NCBI GenBank assembly: GCA_025084515.1
Contig: JAJAGP010000768.1
Span: 124,001 to 188,000 of the forward strand
Source of the DNA: Ancistrus triradiatus
Lineage: Eukaryota; Chordata; Actinopteri; Siluriformes; Loricariidae
Direction: 5' to 3'
DNA: 64,000 nucleotides
Within the stretch, counting starts at the first letter, position 1, and each line of letters starts with the position of its first letter. This document shows positions 43,829-54,985 of this stretch, piece after piece. Position numbers and translations under genes: made by a program. The notes below the pieces were generated by a model that had not been told where the DNA came from, did not search any database, and was given only the letters and a program-made list of their open reading frames with translations.

Positions 43829-45366
43829 CAGTGAGGCAAAAAGTATTTGGTCAGTCACTGATTGTGCAAGTTCTCCGAGAGGTCTGTAATTTTCATCATA
43901 GGTACACTTCAACTATGAGAGACAAAATGAGAAAAAAAAATGCAGGAAATCACATTGTAGGATTTTTAAAGAATTTAATTGTAATTTATAGTGGAAAATA
44001 AGTATTTGGTCAATAAATTTTGTTCAACTCAATACTTTGTAACATAAACTTTGTTGGCAATGACAGAGGTCAAACGTTTCCTGTAAGTTTTCAAAAGGTT
44101 GGTACACACTATAGCTGGTATTTTGGCCCATTCCTCCATGCAGATCTCCTCTAGAGCAGTGATGTTTTGGGGCAACACGGACTTCAACTCCCTCCACAAA
44201 TTTTCTATGGGGTTGAGGTCTGGAGACTGGCTAAGTCACTCCAGGACCTTGAAATGCTTTTTATGGAGCCACTCCTTCGTTGCCCAAGCAGTGTGTTTGA
44301 AATTATTGTCATGCTGGAAGACCCAGCCATGTTCCATCTTTAATGCTTTCACTGATGGAAGGAGATTTTGGCTTAAAATCTCACGATACATGGCCCCGTT
44401 CATTCTTCCCTTAACACGGATCAGTCGTCCTGTCGCCTTTGCTGAAAAACAGCCTCAAAGCATGATGTTTCCACCCCCATGCTTCCCAGTAGTTATGGCG
44501 CAACTCAGAATTCTTCTTCCTCCAAACACGGTGAGTTGAGTTTTTACCAAAAAGTTCTCATTTGGTTTCATCTGACCACATGATATTCTCCCAATCTTCT
44601 TCTGGATCACCCATATGCTCTCTGGCAACTTCAGATGGGCCTGGACATGTATTGGCTTAAGCAGGGGGAACGCCTGGCACTGCAGGATCTGAGTCCCTCT
44701 CCGTGTAGTGTGTTACTGATGGTAGCCTTTGTTACTTTGGTCCCAGCTCTCTGCAGGTCATTCATCAAGTCCCTCCATGTAGTTCTGGGATTTTTGCTCA
44801 CCGGTCTCATGATCATTTTGACCCCACGGGATGAGATCTTGCGTGGAGCCCCAGATTGAGGGAGATTATCAATGGTCTTGTATGTCTTACAATTGCTCCC
44901 ACAGGTGATTTATTTACACCAACCTGCTTTTGTATTGTAGATTCACTTTTCCCAGCCTGATGCAGGTCTACAATTTTCTTCCTGGTGTCCTTCGACAGCT
45001 CTTTGGTCTCGGCCATGGTTGAGTTTGGAGTCTGCCTGTTTGAGGCTGTGGACAGGTGTCTTTTATACAGATAACGAGGTCAAACAGGTGCCATTAATAC
45101 AGGTAACGAGTCGAAGACAGAAGAGCTTCTTAAAGAAGAAGTTACAGGTCTGTGAGAGCCAGAAATCTTGCTTGTTTTTGGGTGACCAAATACTTATTTT
45201 TTAAATCCTACAATTTTAAATCCTACAATTTCCTGGATTTTTTTTTCTCATTTTGTCTCTTGTAGTTGAAGTGTATCTATGATGGAAATTACAGATCTCT
45301 CTTATCAACTCTCTCAAGTTAGAGAACTTGCACAAACAGTGACTGCCTAAATACTTTTTTGCCCCA

Positions 45367-45369
<3 letters not shown>
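43829..45369 (-). mobile_element. Tc1-like transposon, family 4
   Basis: The left end CAGTGAGGCAAAAAGTATTT and the right end complement (TTTTTTGCCCCACTG) are inverted repeats with TA at both flanks inside TA microsatellites. Size 1541 bp. The transposase is on the minus strand. This family is widespread in teleosts. The surrounding TA tract may derive from the target. Confidence 0.9.
44040..45015 (-). pseudogene. Tc1 transposase pseudogene (family 4)
   Basis: ATG 45015 opens MAETKELSKDTRKKIVDLHQ and AGKSESTIQKQVGVNKSPVG (helix-turn-helix). The linker and second DNA-binding half continue in 44816-44631 (MIMRPVSKNPRTTWRDLM). The catalytic region is in broken frames: the first Asp area near 44570, HAGGGNIML-type blocks near 44470, and the DL-P-E region near 44220. 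Several stops and shifts. Confidence 0.8.
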
Positions 45370-45403
<34 letters not shown>

Positions 45404-45439
45404 TTGTCCCACATCTGCTGAATTGGAATCTAGTCACCG

Positions 45440-46330
45440 TAATTGCAACTAAATGTTTCCTGTAAATGTTGATCAGCTTGGGGGAATTGTAACACATTTC
45501 TCCGTACAGAATAGCTTCAACTCTGGGTTGTTGGTGGGTCTCCTCACATTAACTACTCACTTCAGGTCCTTCCACAACATTTCGATTGGATTAAGGTCAA
45601 AACTTTGACTTGGCCAATACAAAACATTAATTTTATTCTTCTTTAACCATTCTTTGGTAGAATGACTTGTGTGCTTAGGGTCGTTATCTTGCTGCATGGC
45701 CCACCTTCTCTTGAGATTCAGTTCATGGACAGATGTCCTGACATTTTCCTTTAGAATTCTTTGCTATAATTCAGAATTAATTGTTCCATCAATGATGGCA
45801 AGCCATGCTGGCCAAGATGCAGCAAAATAGGCCCAACCATGACTACATTTGTTTCACAGATGGGATAAGGTTCTTATGCTGGATTGCAGTGTTTTTCTTT
45901 CTCCAAACATAACACTTTTCTTTTAAAACAAAATATTCTATTTTGGTCTAATTTTTTCACAAAACATTCTTCCAATAGCCTTCTGGCTTGTCCACGTGAT
46001 CTTTATCAAACTGCAGATGAGCAGGAATGTTATTTTTGGAGAGCAGTGGCTTTCTTCTTGCATCGCTGCCATGCATACCATTGTTGTTCAGTGTTTTTCT
46101 GATGCTCATGAACATTAACATTAGCCAATGTGAGATAGGCCTTCAGTTGCTTAGAAGTTACCCTGTGGTCCTTTGTGACCTCACCAACTATTACATGCCT
46201 TGCCTCCATTTGTACACAATCTGTCTGACTGTGGATTGCTGGATTCCAAACTCTTTAGAGATGGTTTTGTAACCTTTTCTAGCCTGATGAGCATCAATAA
46301 CTTGCTTGTGCTATATAATAAGCTTGTGCC
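45440..46330 (-). pseudogene. Tc1 transposase pseudogene (outer family 1 element)
   Basis: The minus strand from about 46330 carries the start region (ATGGCACAAGC), the DNA-binding domain (about 46270-46190), the first catalytic motif near 45960, and the C-terminal DL-P-E region near 45590, in broken frames. The small remaining C-terminus is separated by the hAT-like insertion at 43611-45439. Numerous indels relative to the 39771 copy show it is old. Confidence 0.7.
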
Positions 46331-46640
46331 ATGATACACTTTCACAAACAAGTTGGTGAAGAGCAGACTTTGATAGATCCTTGTTCTTTAAATACAACAG
46401 GGTGCCAACTCACACCTGATTGTCACCCCATTAACTGAAAACACCTGCCTATAATTTTCTTTCACTTTCAAAATAACTGCTAATCCTAGTGATTCACATT
46501 CTTTTGCCACTCACTAATATGAAATATTGGATAATTTTCCTTAATAAATAAATTACCAAGTATAATAGTTTTGTCTCATTTGTTTAACTGGGTTCCCTTT
46601 ATCTACTTTTAGATCTTGTGTGAAAATCTGATGATGTTTT

Positions 46641-47569
46641 TGTTAGCTAGCAGGTTCCAGACAGTAGAGGGCACAACTGCTCCACTAAGCACCGCGTTCG
46701 GTCAGGTATAAAGAGTGTACCCTGAGCGCTGGCCAGCAGCGTATCCTCGGTGGTTATTAGCTTCTACACGCCGTTATTATCGCTGTTTAACTATCTTGTG
46801 ACCCGATAGGGAAAACGGTAGACCTGCCTTGCAAAGAAGGTGTGCTGGTTAGAATCTAGAGACTCGAGGTAAGCTGGTTGGGCTTAGCTACTAGACAAGG
46901 GAAATCTGTTCATTGCCACGTACCTTTCTCTCCTCACACCTGTTTCTGCTCTCTGGTCACGAGCAATTTCTCTTGCGGGCGCTTACCGGCACACTGGTCC
47001 CATTTTTCGGGGATCGTTAGTGTTCGCGTCTCACTCTCACTCTCTGCTCGGCGTGCGCAGCTCAAGCACTGTGGACGCGCATTCACTGCGCCCCTCAGGT
47101 TTTACCGGCGCTGCCGATCTCTGCCACAAGGAGACCGCCTCGCAAGCACCCAGTGTCGTTCTGCCCATGCGCGGACTGCTGTTTGCGCTTCTAGGTTAAT
47201 TTATTTGTTTGGCGATCGTCTTTTGAGCCTATTACTCTTCTCATTTTCAGTTTTGAGGGTATTCACCTTAGATCTGAGCCTGCCTTTGGCAGTACATAAG
47301 TTTGCCCTTATCCTCTTCCTTTCTTTTGTGTGTCTTTTCTCTGTGACTGTGTAGCGTCCTGCTAGAGCATCTGCCCCCGAAGGTCGGCTCACTCAAAGTC
47401 AATTCCTTTCGTGCTTATTGTGAACACGCATTTTATCTAGTCCCCCTTTTCCCGCACATGTTCCTGTGCTCATTCAGTTACCTTTTTCCAGTCCAGGAGG
47501 GGTCTCCTTGCGCTTGGGTCCTAATCTACCATTCTTTGTCGGTGTGCCTTCTTAGGGCGAGCTGTAACA
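46641..47569 (+). repeat. Solo LTR, tRNA-module family (diverged)
   Basis: 929 bp from TGTTAGCTAGC to GAGCTGTAACA, flanked by GTTTT on both sides (46636-46640, 47570-47574). It sits inside the right inverted repeat of the outer Tc1. GAGACTCGAGGTAAG (about 46859) is shared with the chromovirus E LTR and a TATA-like GTATAAAGAGTG is at about 46707. It is a related but distinct LTR family. Confidence 0.93.
47350..47406 (+). other. Degenerate tRNA-like module in solo LTR
   Basis: GTAGCGTCCTGCTAGAGCAT (47350-47369) aligns with the A-box part of the module at 991-1010. AAAGTCAATTCC (47395-47406) aligns with its B box but has lost several consensus bases. Alone it would not be recognised; it is called by position and alignment to the other LTRs. 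Confidence 0.35.
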
Positions 47570-47689
47570 GTTTTAGGTCATATTTAGAAAATTCCAAAGG
47601 CGTTTACAATCTTTCAAGAACCACTGTATATACTGTATGTATGCACACAACTTTGAAAATCAAATCAATTGGAAACTGAATTTCCTTAA

Positions 47690-47722
47690 TAACAGTAATA
47701 ATAATAATAATAACAACAAGAT
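47690..47722. repeat. TAA microsatellite
   Basis: Repeats of TAA/ATA with a few changes, between the outer Tc1 and the RTE-type LINE. Confidence 0.9.
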
Positions 47723-47920
47723 GTAATTGCAAAAAATGTGACATCAATCATGTATGAAACTCCAATGTAGTAACTTTAATCATATGTGTTGTTGTATAAC
47801 TAGCAAACCAGCCGCTAGATTGCTCAGGCAGGGTATTTCTAGTACCGGTCCCAAGCCCGGATAAATGGTGAGAGTTGCGTCAGGAAGGGCATCCGGTGTA
47901 AAACATCTGCCAAATAAAGT

Positions 47921-50900
47921 ATGCGAGTTCATAATAATTTCACCATACCGGATCGGTCACGGCCCGGGTTAACAACGACCACCTCTGGTACTGGTAGCAA
48001 ACAGGGTACCAGCAGAAATTGGACTACTGTTTGCCCAAGACGAAGAGGAGGGAAGCGTGTGAGGAGACAGAGAGAAATCAGGAGGGGCAAGAATATAGCA
48101 CTGAGGGAAGCAACCCTAAATGTAGGGACGATGACAGGAAAAGGTAGAGAACTGGCTGATATGATGCAGAGGAGAAAGGTCGATGTTTTGTGTGTGCAGG
48201 AGACAAAGTGGATGGGTAGCAAGGCTCGATGTATTGGTGCAGGGTTTAAACTGTTCTACCATGGTGTGGATAGGAAAAGAAATGGAGTTGGTGTGGTCCT
48301 GAAGGAGGACTATGTAAAGAATGTCGTTGAGGTGAAAAGGGTGTCAGATAGGATAATATGTTTCAAGCTGGAAATTGAGGGAGTAATGGTGAATGTTGTT
48401 GCACCACAAGTTGGCTGTGAATTAGAGGAGAAAGAGAGATATTCTGGGGGGAGTTAGATGAAGTTGGTTGAGAGCATTCCCAGGGAGGAGAGAGACTGGT
48501 GATTGGTGCAGATTTCAATGGTCATGTTGGTGAAGGTAATAAAGGAGATGGAGGAAGTGATGGGGCAGGTTTGGGTTAAGGATAGGAACCTAGAAGGACA
48601 GATGGTGGTGGATTTTGCAAAGAGGATGGAAATGGCTGTGGTTAAACACATATTTCCAAAAGAGGGAGGAGCATAGGGTGACTTACAAGAGTGGGAGGGA
48701 GGAGCACACAGGTAGACTACATCCTATGTATAAGAGGTTGCTTAAAAAGAGGTTGGTGATTGTAAGGTAGTGGCAGGGGAGAGTGTAGCTAGGCAGCATC
48801 GGATGGTGGTGTGCAGTATGGCTCTGGTGGTTAGGAATAGGAAGAGGACAAAGGCAGAGCAGAGGACCAAATGGTGGAAGTTGAGAAAGGAAGAATGTTG
48901 TAAGGAGTTCAGAGAGGAGCTGAGAAAGGCTTTGGGTGATAGGAAAGAGCTCCAGATGACCTGGGTAGTAGCAGCAACAGTAATTAGACAAACAGGTAGA
49001 AAGGTACTGGGTGTGTCTTCTGGAGAGGCAAAGGATGAAAAGGAAACCTGGTGGTGGAACGAGGAAGTGCAGGAGGTTATTCAGAGAAAGAGGTCAGCAA
49101 AGAAGAAATGGGACAGGGACAGGACTAAAGAGAATAGGCAGGAGTACAAGGAGATGCGGCACAGGGCAAAGAGAGAGGTAGCAAAGGCCAAGGAGAAGGC
49201 CTACGATTAGTTATATAAAAGGTTAGACAGTAGGAAAGGAGAGAAGGAGTTGTATCTGCTTGCGAGACAGAGAGATAGAGCTGGAAAGGATGTGCAGCAT
49301 GTCAGGGGTGATCAAGGATAGAAATGGAAATGTACTGTCAGGTGAGGAGAAGGTGAGGGAAAGATGGAAGGAGTATTTTGAGGAGTTGATGAATGTAGAA
49401 AATGAAAGGGAAAGAAGGTTGGATGGCGTAGAAATTGTGGAACAGGAGATGTAGCAAAGATTAGCAAGGACGAAGTGAGGAAAGCTTTGAAAAGGATGAA
49501 GACCGGAAAGGCAGTGGGACCTGATGTCATACGGGTTGAGGTATGGAAAAGTCTAGGAGAGCTGGGAGTGGTGTTTTTTTGACTAGATTATTCAATGGAA
49601 TTCTGGTGAATGAGAGTATGCCTGAGTAATGGAGGAAAAGTTTTACTTGTACCGATTTTTAAGCAGAAGGGGTGATGTACAGAGTTGCGGCTCTTTACAG
49701 GGGCATAAAGTTGATGAGCACAATGAAGATTTGGGAGAGAGTTGTGGAAGCTAGGCTCAGACAGGAGGTGACAGTGTGTGAACAACAGTATGGTTTCATG
49801 CCAAGGAAGAGCACCATGGATGCGATTTTTGCTTTGAGACTGCTGATGGAGAAGTACAGAGATGGTCAGAAAGAGCTACACTGCGTCTTTGTGGATTTGG
49901 AGAAAGCTTATGACAGGGTGCCAAGGGAGGAACTGTGATGGTGTATGAGGAAGTCTCGAGTGGCTGAAATGTACGTTAGATTAGTGAAGGACATGTATGA
50001 GAACAGCGTGGGTGACAGCGGTGAGATGTGCTGTATGAGTGACAGATAGCTTCAAGGTAGAGGTGGGACTGCATCAAGGATCGGCCCTGAGTCCCTTCTT
50101 ATTTGCTCTGGTGATGACAGACTAACAGATGAGGTCAGACAGGAATTGCCGTGGACTATGATGTTTGCAGACGACGACATTGTGATCTGTAGTGAGAACA
50201 GGGAGCTGGTAGAAGAGAACTTGGAGAGGTGGAGGTATAATCTAGAAAGGAGAGGAATGAAAGTCAACTGTAGTAAGACAGAATACATGTGTGTAAATGA
50301 AAGGGAGGCATGTGGAACAGTCAGGCTACAGGGATCAGTGGTCACAAAGGTACAGGAGTTCAGGTACTTGGGATCAACTGTCCAAGGGAAATGGGGAGTG
50401 TGGAAAGGAGGTAAAGAAGAGAATACAGGCAGGATGGAGTGGGTGGAGAAGAGTGTCAGGAGTGCTTTGTGACAAAAGGGTCGCAGCAAAAGTGAAAGGA
50501 AAGATTTATAAGAGAGTAGTGAGACCAGCCTTGTTGTATGGGTTAGAGACAGTGGCACTGACAAAGAGACAGGAAGCAGAGATGGAGGTGGCAGAACTTA
50601 AGATGTTTGAGGTTCTCTTTAGGAGTGTCCAGGATGGACTGGATTAGGAATGAGATCATCAGAGGGACAGCACAGGTTGGAAAATTGGGAGACAAAATTC
50701 GAGAGGGAAGACTGAGATGGTTTGGACATGTGCAGAGGAGGGATAGTGGATATATTGGTAGGAGTATGTTGGAGATGGAGCTGCCAGGCAAGAGATGGAG
50801 AGGAAGACCAAAGAGTAGTTATTTGGTTGTGGTAAATGAAGATATGCAGGGAGTTGGGGTGAGAGTAGAGGACGTGGAGGACAGGGTGAGGTGGAAACGT

Positions 50901-50924
50901 TTAACTCGCTGTGGAGACCCCTGA
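47921..50924 (+). pseudogene. RTE-type LINE ORF (endonuclease + reverse transcriptase)
   Basis: Open pieces in order: 47921-48457 (NVGTMTGKGRELADMMQRRK and LCVQETKWMGSK, apurinic endonuclease), 48770-49210 (connection), 49260-49454, 49672-49938 (QQYGFMPRKSTMDAIF and VFVDLEKAYDRVPREEL, RT), 50146-50472 (MMFADDDIVICSE, RT active site with an extra Asp), 50297-50647 and 50607-50924 (RLRWFGHVQRRD, C-terminal part). Frameshifts and stops between pieces make it a pseudogene. The intact enzyme does target-primed reverse transcription. Confidence 0.88.
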
Positions 50925-50942
50925 TAAAGGGAGAAGTCGAAA

Positions 50943-50955
50943 GAAGAAGAAGAAG

Positions 50956-50985
<30 letters not shown>
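50943..50985 (+). repeat. GAA tail of the RTE-type LINE
   Basis: About 14 GAA units directly after the ORF end and short 3' UTR. These LINEs end in short tandem repeats rather than poly-A. Confidence 0.9.
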
Positions 50986-50986
<1 letters not shown>

Positions 50987-50989
50987 TGT

Positions 50990-51700
50990 TGTATAGCTAG
51001 ATTAATTTTTACCTGTGCGATAGCTTTATCACAGCTAAGCTATATTTTCGGTAGATTAACTTGTAGCTTTGCTTACTAAAATAGTCAGCCCATATTCAGA
51101 TTACTTGAAAAACAAGTGAATGCAATTAGCTAGACAGCCCCACAAAGTCCTGCTGTGCTATTTTATTATACAAATCTGTCTCTCACACACACACATGCGC
51201 GCACACACACACACAGAGTCAGGCTCTTAACTCAAACGTCTGCTTTAAATGATTCAAGGGCTTTAATGGCTGTACAGACCATTAGTGAAGGTTTATGGTT
51301 TAACGTGTCATTACACACATTTTCTGTCTTTCTTTCTTTCTTCCTTTCTTTCTTTATTTTTCTGTTTTTTCTTTTCTTCCATCCAATCACAAAAACACAC
51401 CCACAAACTGCAGCATCAAACTGACACAGGCAAATGCAGTCTGGCATGTGCATGTTCTCTCAGGCATGACTTAACTAAATGAGCTCAGGATATTTGAGAT
51501 TCAAAGTAGAGTTCAGGGTATCTCCTGTGTATACAGAAGAGCAAAGGACAAAGAGCAAGTGAGTGTGTGTAGATGTGCGTTTTTTTTTGCAAAAGTTTTT
51601 CTCAGTATTTGATGGTGTTCGCAAGATAAGTGGACACTATGGTTCAGAATGTTAAAATTAATCAAGTTTGAAATGGACAAACAGAAAAAAAAAATTACAG
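50990..51700. other. No gene recognised; short CA and TTTC repeats
   Basis: A CACACA run (about 51184-51213) and a TTTC-rich stretch (about 51328-51370) are present. No protein or element similarity seen. Confidence 0.5.
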
Positions 51701-51705
51701 TGGTA

Positions 51706-52294
51706 CAGTGGTACCTCTGTTCTCGCCAGTAATGGTCCAGAAGGCTTATCGAGAACCAAAAACAATGAGTAGCGAGCAAATTTTTAGCATAAGGAATAAT
51801 GTAAATTGAATTAATCTTTTTGAGACCCCCAGAAAATCCACAGTGTATAAGGCATTATATGAATTATTGGAGTTGTATTGTACAGGTGTTCCCTGATTTA
51901 CGAAGGGAATGCATTTCGACAAATCCATCATAAGTTAAATGCTAACTGCAGCCTGTCTGTGTCTTCTGGAGCATTAGGTTTCTGATTCACTTTCGTTTGT
52001 TAGACCTTTTTAGGACCCATGGAGACTTATTTGCACTACTAAAACAGAACTATAGAAAAACACAATGAAAATGGTGGTCTTCACTGAGCAATGGGTATTG
52101 TGAATCTGAATCACTGTGTCCTGAGTCATGAATCGAGTTTCGGCTGAAAAGAGTTGTGCGGCTCGACTACAAATTTAAGCAAGTGCACTGAGTACCGAGC
52201 AAAAGACGAGAACTGAGACAGTTTTTTCTGGTCAAAATGCATTGAGAACCAAATTTGACAAGTTCCGAGTTGGTCGAGAACTGAGGTACCACTG
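51706..52294. mobile_element. Tc1/mariner-type MITE (589 bp)
   Basis: The left end CAGTGGTACCTCTGTTCTCG and the complement of the right end (CAGTGGTACCTCAGTTCTCG) match at 18 of 20 positions, with TA on both sides. The repeats extend inward with shared CGAG/CCGAG-type words. No transposase is encoded. A second end-like motif ACAGGTGTTCCCTGATTTAC (51882-51901) suggests a further nested MITE. Confidence 0.85.
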
Positions 52295-52296
52295 TA

Positions 52297-53078
52297 TTAG
52301 TATTTGTTTTCAGTGTGAGAGGACAATACTCTTGACGTCTAACTTTAGCATCCACAGCATACATTCTTCTAATTTCAGAGTCCTGAATTTCCAATAATCA
52401 TGTCAGAGGAACCACTGCTTGATAATCTGATAATACGTCTGATAATCCAGATATCTGATTTCTAAGTGATGTATTGACTCCTGGACTACTTCTGCTGGAT
52501 CACTGGACCTCTGTTGATTAACTGAAAATAACCAACCTGAAAAGTGATCTGGGAAAATGATTTGTATTTTGAGTGAAAGCATGAAATCTATAACTTTGAC
52601 TGAAATCTCTGCATTTCTATTTGAAGTTACAGACAGTGACTTGGTTTCAACTGCTGGATCTCCAGTATGACTTTAGAAAGGATTCAACTGCTGGAGGGTT
52701 ACCTTGGATCCATATGTCTGTCTTAAACTGATGATTCAGACATTGTATGCTTAAGTGAATCAATCAGATCCTAACAATCTGATCTCCAAGTTGGAACGTA
52801 ATAATTCTAGTCACTGGTATAAAATTTGGTGTATCTGACTTAAAGTTCATCTTTTTTTCTTTTACTTTACTTTTCTGGTTCATAACTTGCAATCAATGCG
52901 TGTCAGATATAGTTAATGATGTCTAATCACTGTATCTTCAGTTTGACTTAGAGCCTCATATTATTAGTACTTTTAATTATTTTAATCAGAGGACCCTACA
53001 TGGATCAGACACTGATTTTCCTTTTAGTATACAATCTCCCAGTTAACTGTGCTAAATTGTATTCAATTGATTAAATAT
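52297..53078. other. No feature recognised
   Basis: AT-rich, without long reading frames or recognisable repeats. Words such as CTGGA and GATAATC recur irregularly. This may be the least element-like stretch in the window. Confidence 0.4.
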
Positions 53079-53083
53079 ACTAC

Positions 53084-53821
53084 TGTTAGGGCTCACCCTG
53101 GGTCCCCCACGCATTTCAACTGTTTGTTGATTTTCCGACGCTTCCTTAGTTTTCGTTTTATTTACATTCTGCGAGTGCGCCGTGCTTGTGTATTTATGCT
53201 TACTTCCACAGATCGATTGGCTCCCGCTTCCACTCCTCCTCATTGCTCCACACCTGATAAGGATCTGCAGTCATCAGACTCGTATACTTAAACGCCGATC
53301 GATCTGCCACTCATCGGCAGATTGAACTTCGTTTCACCTGGTACCTGGCTCTGTTGCTATTATCGCTACTGTGTTACCATTAGCTTTGCATTAGCTGTAG
53401 AATTGCGCTATTTTCTATACGCTTGTGCGTTACTCTAAGTCGTAGTACTGGTGCTTTGTGCCGATCGTTTTTGGCTCTCACGCCGTGCTTATTTTCTTCG
53501 CTACTCTCAACCAGTGTTCTTCCTCCTAGCTCCAGTTTTCCCTGCTGCCGTTCCCCATTCACTGCAGCCGGTTCTTTCTGGAAGCAAGCACCACACTGCC
53601 GCCGCATCTCTGCTTTTGTTTTCCGTTGCCGCACTTCCATCGCCAACCTCCTGGGCTCGACATCAACATCCCAGCGCCACACTCCTTTTTCACTTACACA
53701 TCTCATTTGGTTAATTAATAAACACTTATTCTTTCTTACGTCGTGGTTCTGGCTTGTCTGTTGATTTGCAATTTGGGTTCTTCTATTAATTCGCTCGTTA
53801 GATCCTAGATCCCACGTAACA
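53084..53821 (+). repeat. Solo LTR, third family
   Basis: 738 bp from TGTTAGGGCTCACC to CACGTAACA with ACTAC on both sides (53079-53083, 53822-53826). It has TTAATAAACAC as a possible polyadenylation signal (about 53714). No tRNA-like module was found. Open frames on both strands within it are accidental. Confidence 0.88.
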
Positions 53822-53829
53822 ACTACCAC

Positions 53830-54664
53830 CTCACCTGTTACGTGCATGTGATGTTTGACCACAGGGGAAATGGGTCAAATACTGATAAGCTGATAATTAA
53901 GAAGATTTTCCCATCACTTTGCCAGGTGAGGTGATAATATTTTAAATTAATCGTGACATTGATCATTCATCAAATTGAATATTTTTAGAACTGTATAAAC
54001 TTTAATCACTATTTTAAAACTATTTAAAATAATTATGTGATCTCTCTTTCCACAGATTTTTTATTTCTTTCTGGGTTTTTTTTTTTTCCTTTTTTTTTCT
54101 ATTTTTCTCATTTTTTTTCCCAGAGTCCATGTGTTTCCTCCAATGTGTTGGTTGGGGAACCTCTCTTCTTCAAAGGATGCAGTCTGGGTTTAATCATTCC
54201 ACACACTTCCTGGATTAGGAGATACATAATTATTTGTGCATACATATGCATGAGCAGAGCGGGATGTGCACTGCCTGAAATCACTGTTTCATTAGCAACT
54301 GTAGAGAGTGAGAGAAAGACAGAGACATTTGAATAAATGGAAAAGAAACAAATGGAAGCAAAGAAAACTGAGAAGGCTTTAGGCATGTTTTTACAGTGAT
54401 CCCACCAATGAATGATTCGTTTAGTCTGTGTCCAAAAAAAAAAAAAAAAGAAAGCCTAAAAACCTGTAAACCACATCACTTAAAGCCATCTTAGAGTTGA
54501 TGTGATTTGGTGTTAAACTTAGGTGTTAAAAAGATAGTTAGGATTATTAAGATCTGACCTAAGACATTAACTTTTGCCGGTGGTACCACATAAAGTGGAG
54601 CAATTGCACTGAAATGTGTTCAGTAATGTCCAACACTTATGAAAACAAGAACCACTCTACCAAC

Positions 54665-54698
<34 letters not shown>

Positions 54699-54735
54699 GG
54701 ATTATCATCACAATGGAACAAAAATCAAACCTTCT
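53830..54735. other. No gene; poly-T tract and TAGA microsatellite
   Basis: T-rich stretches occupy about 54055-54118. A TAGA repeat lies at about 54666-54698. Nothing else recognised. Confidence 0.5.
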
Positions 54736-54739
54736 TTAC

Positions 54740-54985
54740 AGAGGTGTTATACATCCACTTTTTTGGAAAAATTATCAACTCCTTGGTTTGATACTTCATA
54801 GAGCCACTTTTTGCTTTAATTACAATTTTGTGGTGAATGGCAAAAGATTGTTTTCTTCAGGTCTGTCTAAATATCTTCTATAGGATTTATGTCAAGGCTT
54901 TACTTGACCACTCAAGGATGTTTACCTTCCTATCCTTAAGCCACTGTCTTATTTATTTGGTAGGGTTGTTTCTCCTTGCCTCGAA
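54740..54985 (-). pseudogene. Degraded Tc1-like transposase fragment
   Basis: The plus-strand text GACCACTCAAGGATGTTTAC, then TCCTTAAGCCACTGTCTT, is the complement of the region around the DLNPIE motif and preceding QQDN block in several Tc1 families. The minus strand is read in fragments only. Ends were not identified. Confidence 0.45.

Larger units (their letters stand above)
43611..45439. mobile_element. hAT-like non-autonomous element (contains a Tc1)
   Basis: The left end GTAGGGTGACCAGATGTCCC and the complement of the right end (ACGGTGACTAGATTCC ... CAGATGTGGGAC) are imperfect inverted repeats. The outer Tc1 sequence resumes with TAATTGCA after it, resembling TAACTGGA before it, an 8-bp duplication with two differences. 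Without the nested Tc1 it is about 290 bp. Attribution to hAT rests on duplication length and end sequence. Confidence 0.5.
39512..47626 (-). mobile_element. Tc1 family 1 element, host of three insertions
   Basis: The left end CAGTGGTGCCTGGAAG (39512) shares its TA with the mariner-like element to the left; the right end is the complement ending CCACTG (47626) followed by TA. Pieces are 39512-39579, 43412-43610, about 45440-46640 and 47570-47626, which read in order as one Tc1 copy with the transposase on the minus strand. Insertions are a long-TIR element, a hAT-like element and a solo LTR. Confidence 0.82.
47835..50987 (+). mobile_element. RTE-type LINE, near full length
   Basis: It starts around CCGGTCCCAAGCCCGGATAA and CAGGAAGGGCATCCGG (47843-47895), a typical 5' region of this fish LINE group, and ends with GGAGACCCCTGATAAAGGG plus a GAA repeat (about 50943-50985). 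About 3.1 kb, normal for RTE-type elements with one ORF. Coding capacity is broken by several stops. Confidence 0.85.

Noticed and set aside
46878..47354. A 158-codon frame with a hydrophobic segment
   Set aside because: It is part of the solo LTR at 46641-47569, which has exact GTTTT duplications; LTRs of this family do not code.
53423..53764. A possible host gene on the plus strand (113 codons)
   Set aside because: It lies entirely inside a solo LTR bounded by ACTAC duplications and codes nothing recognisable.
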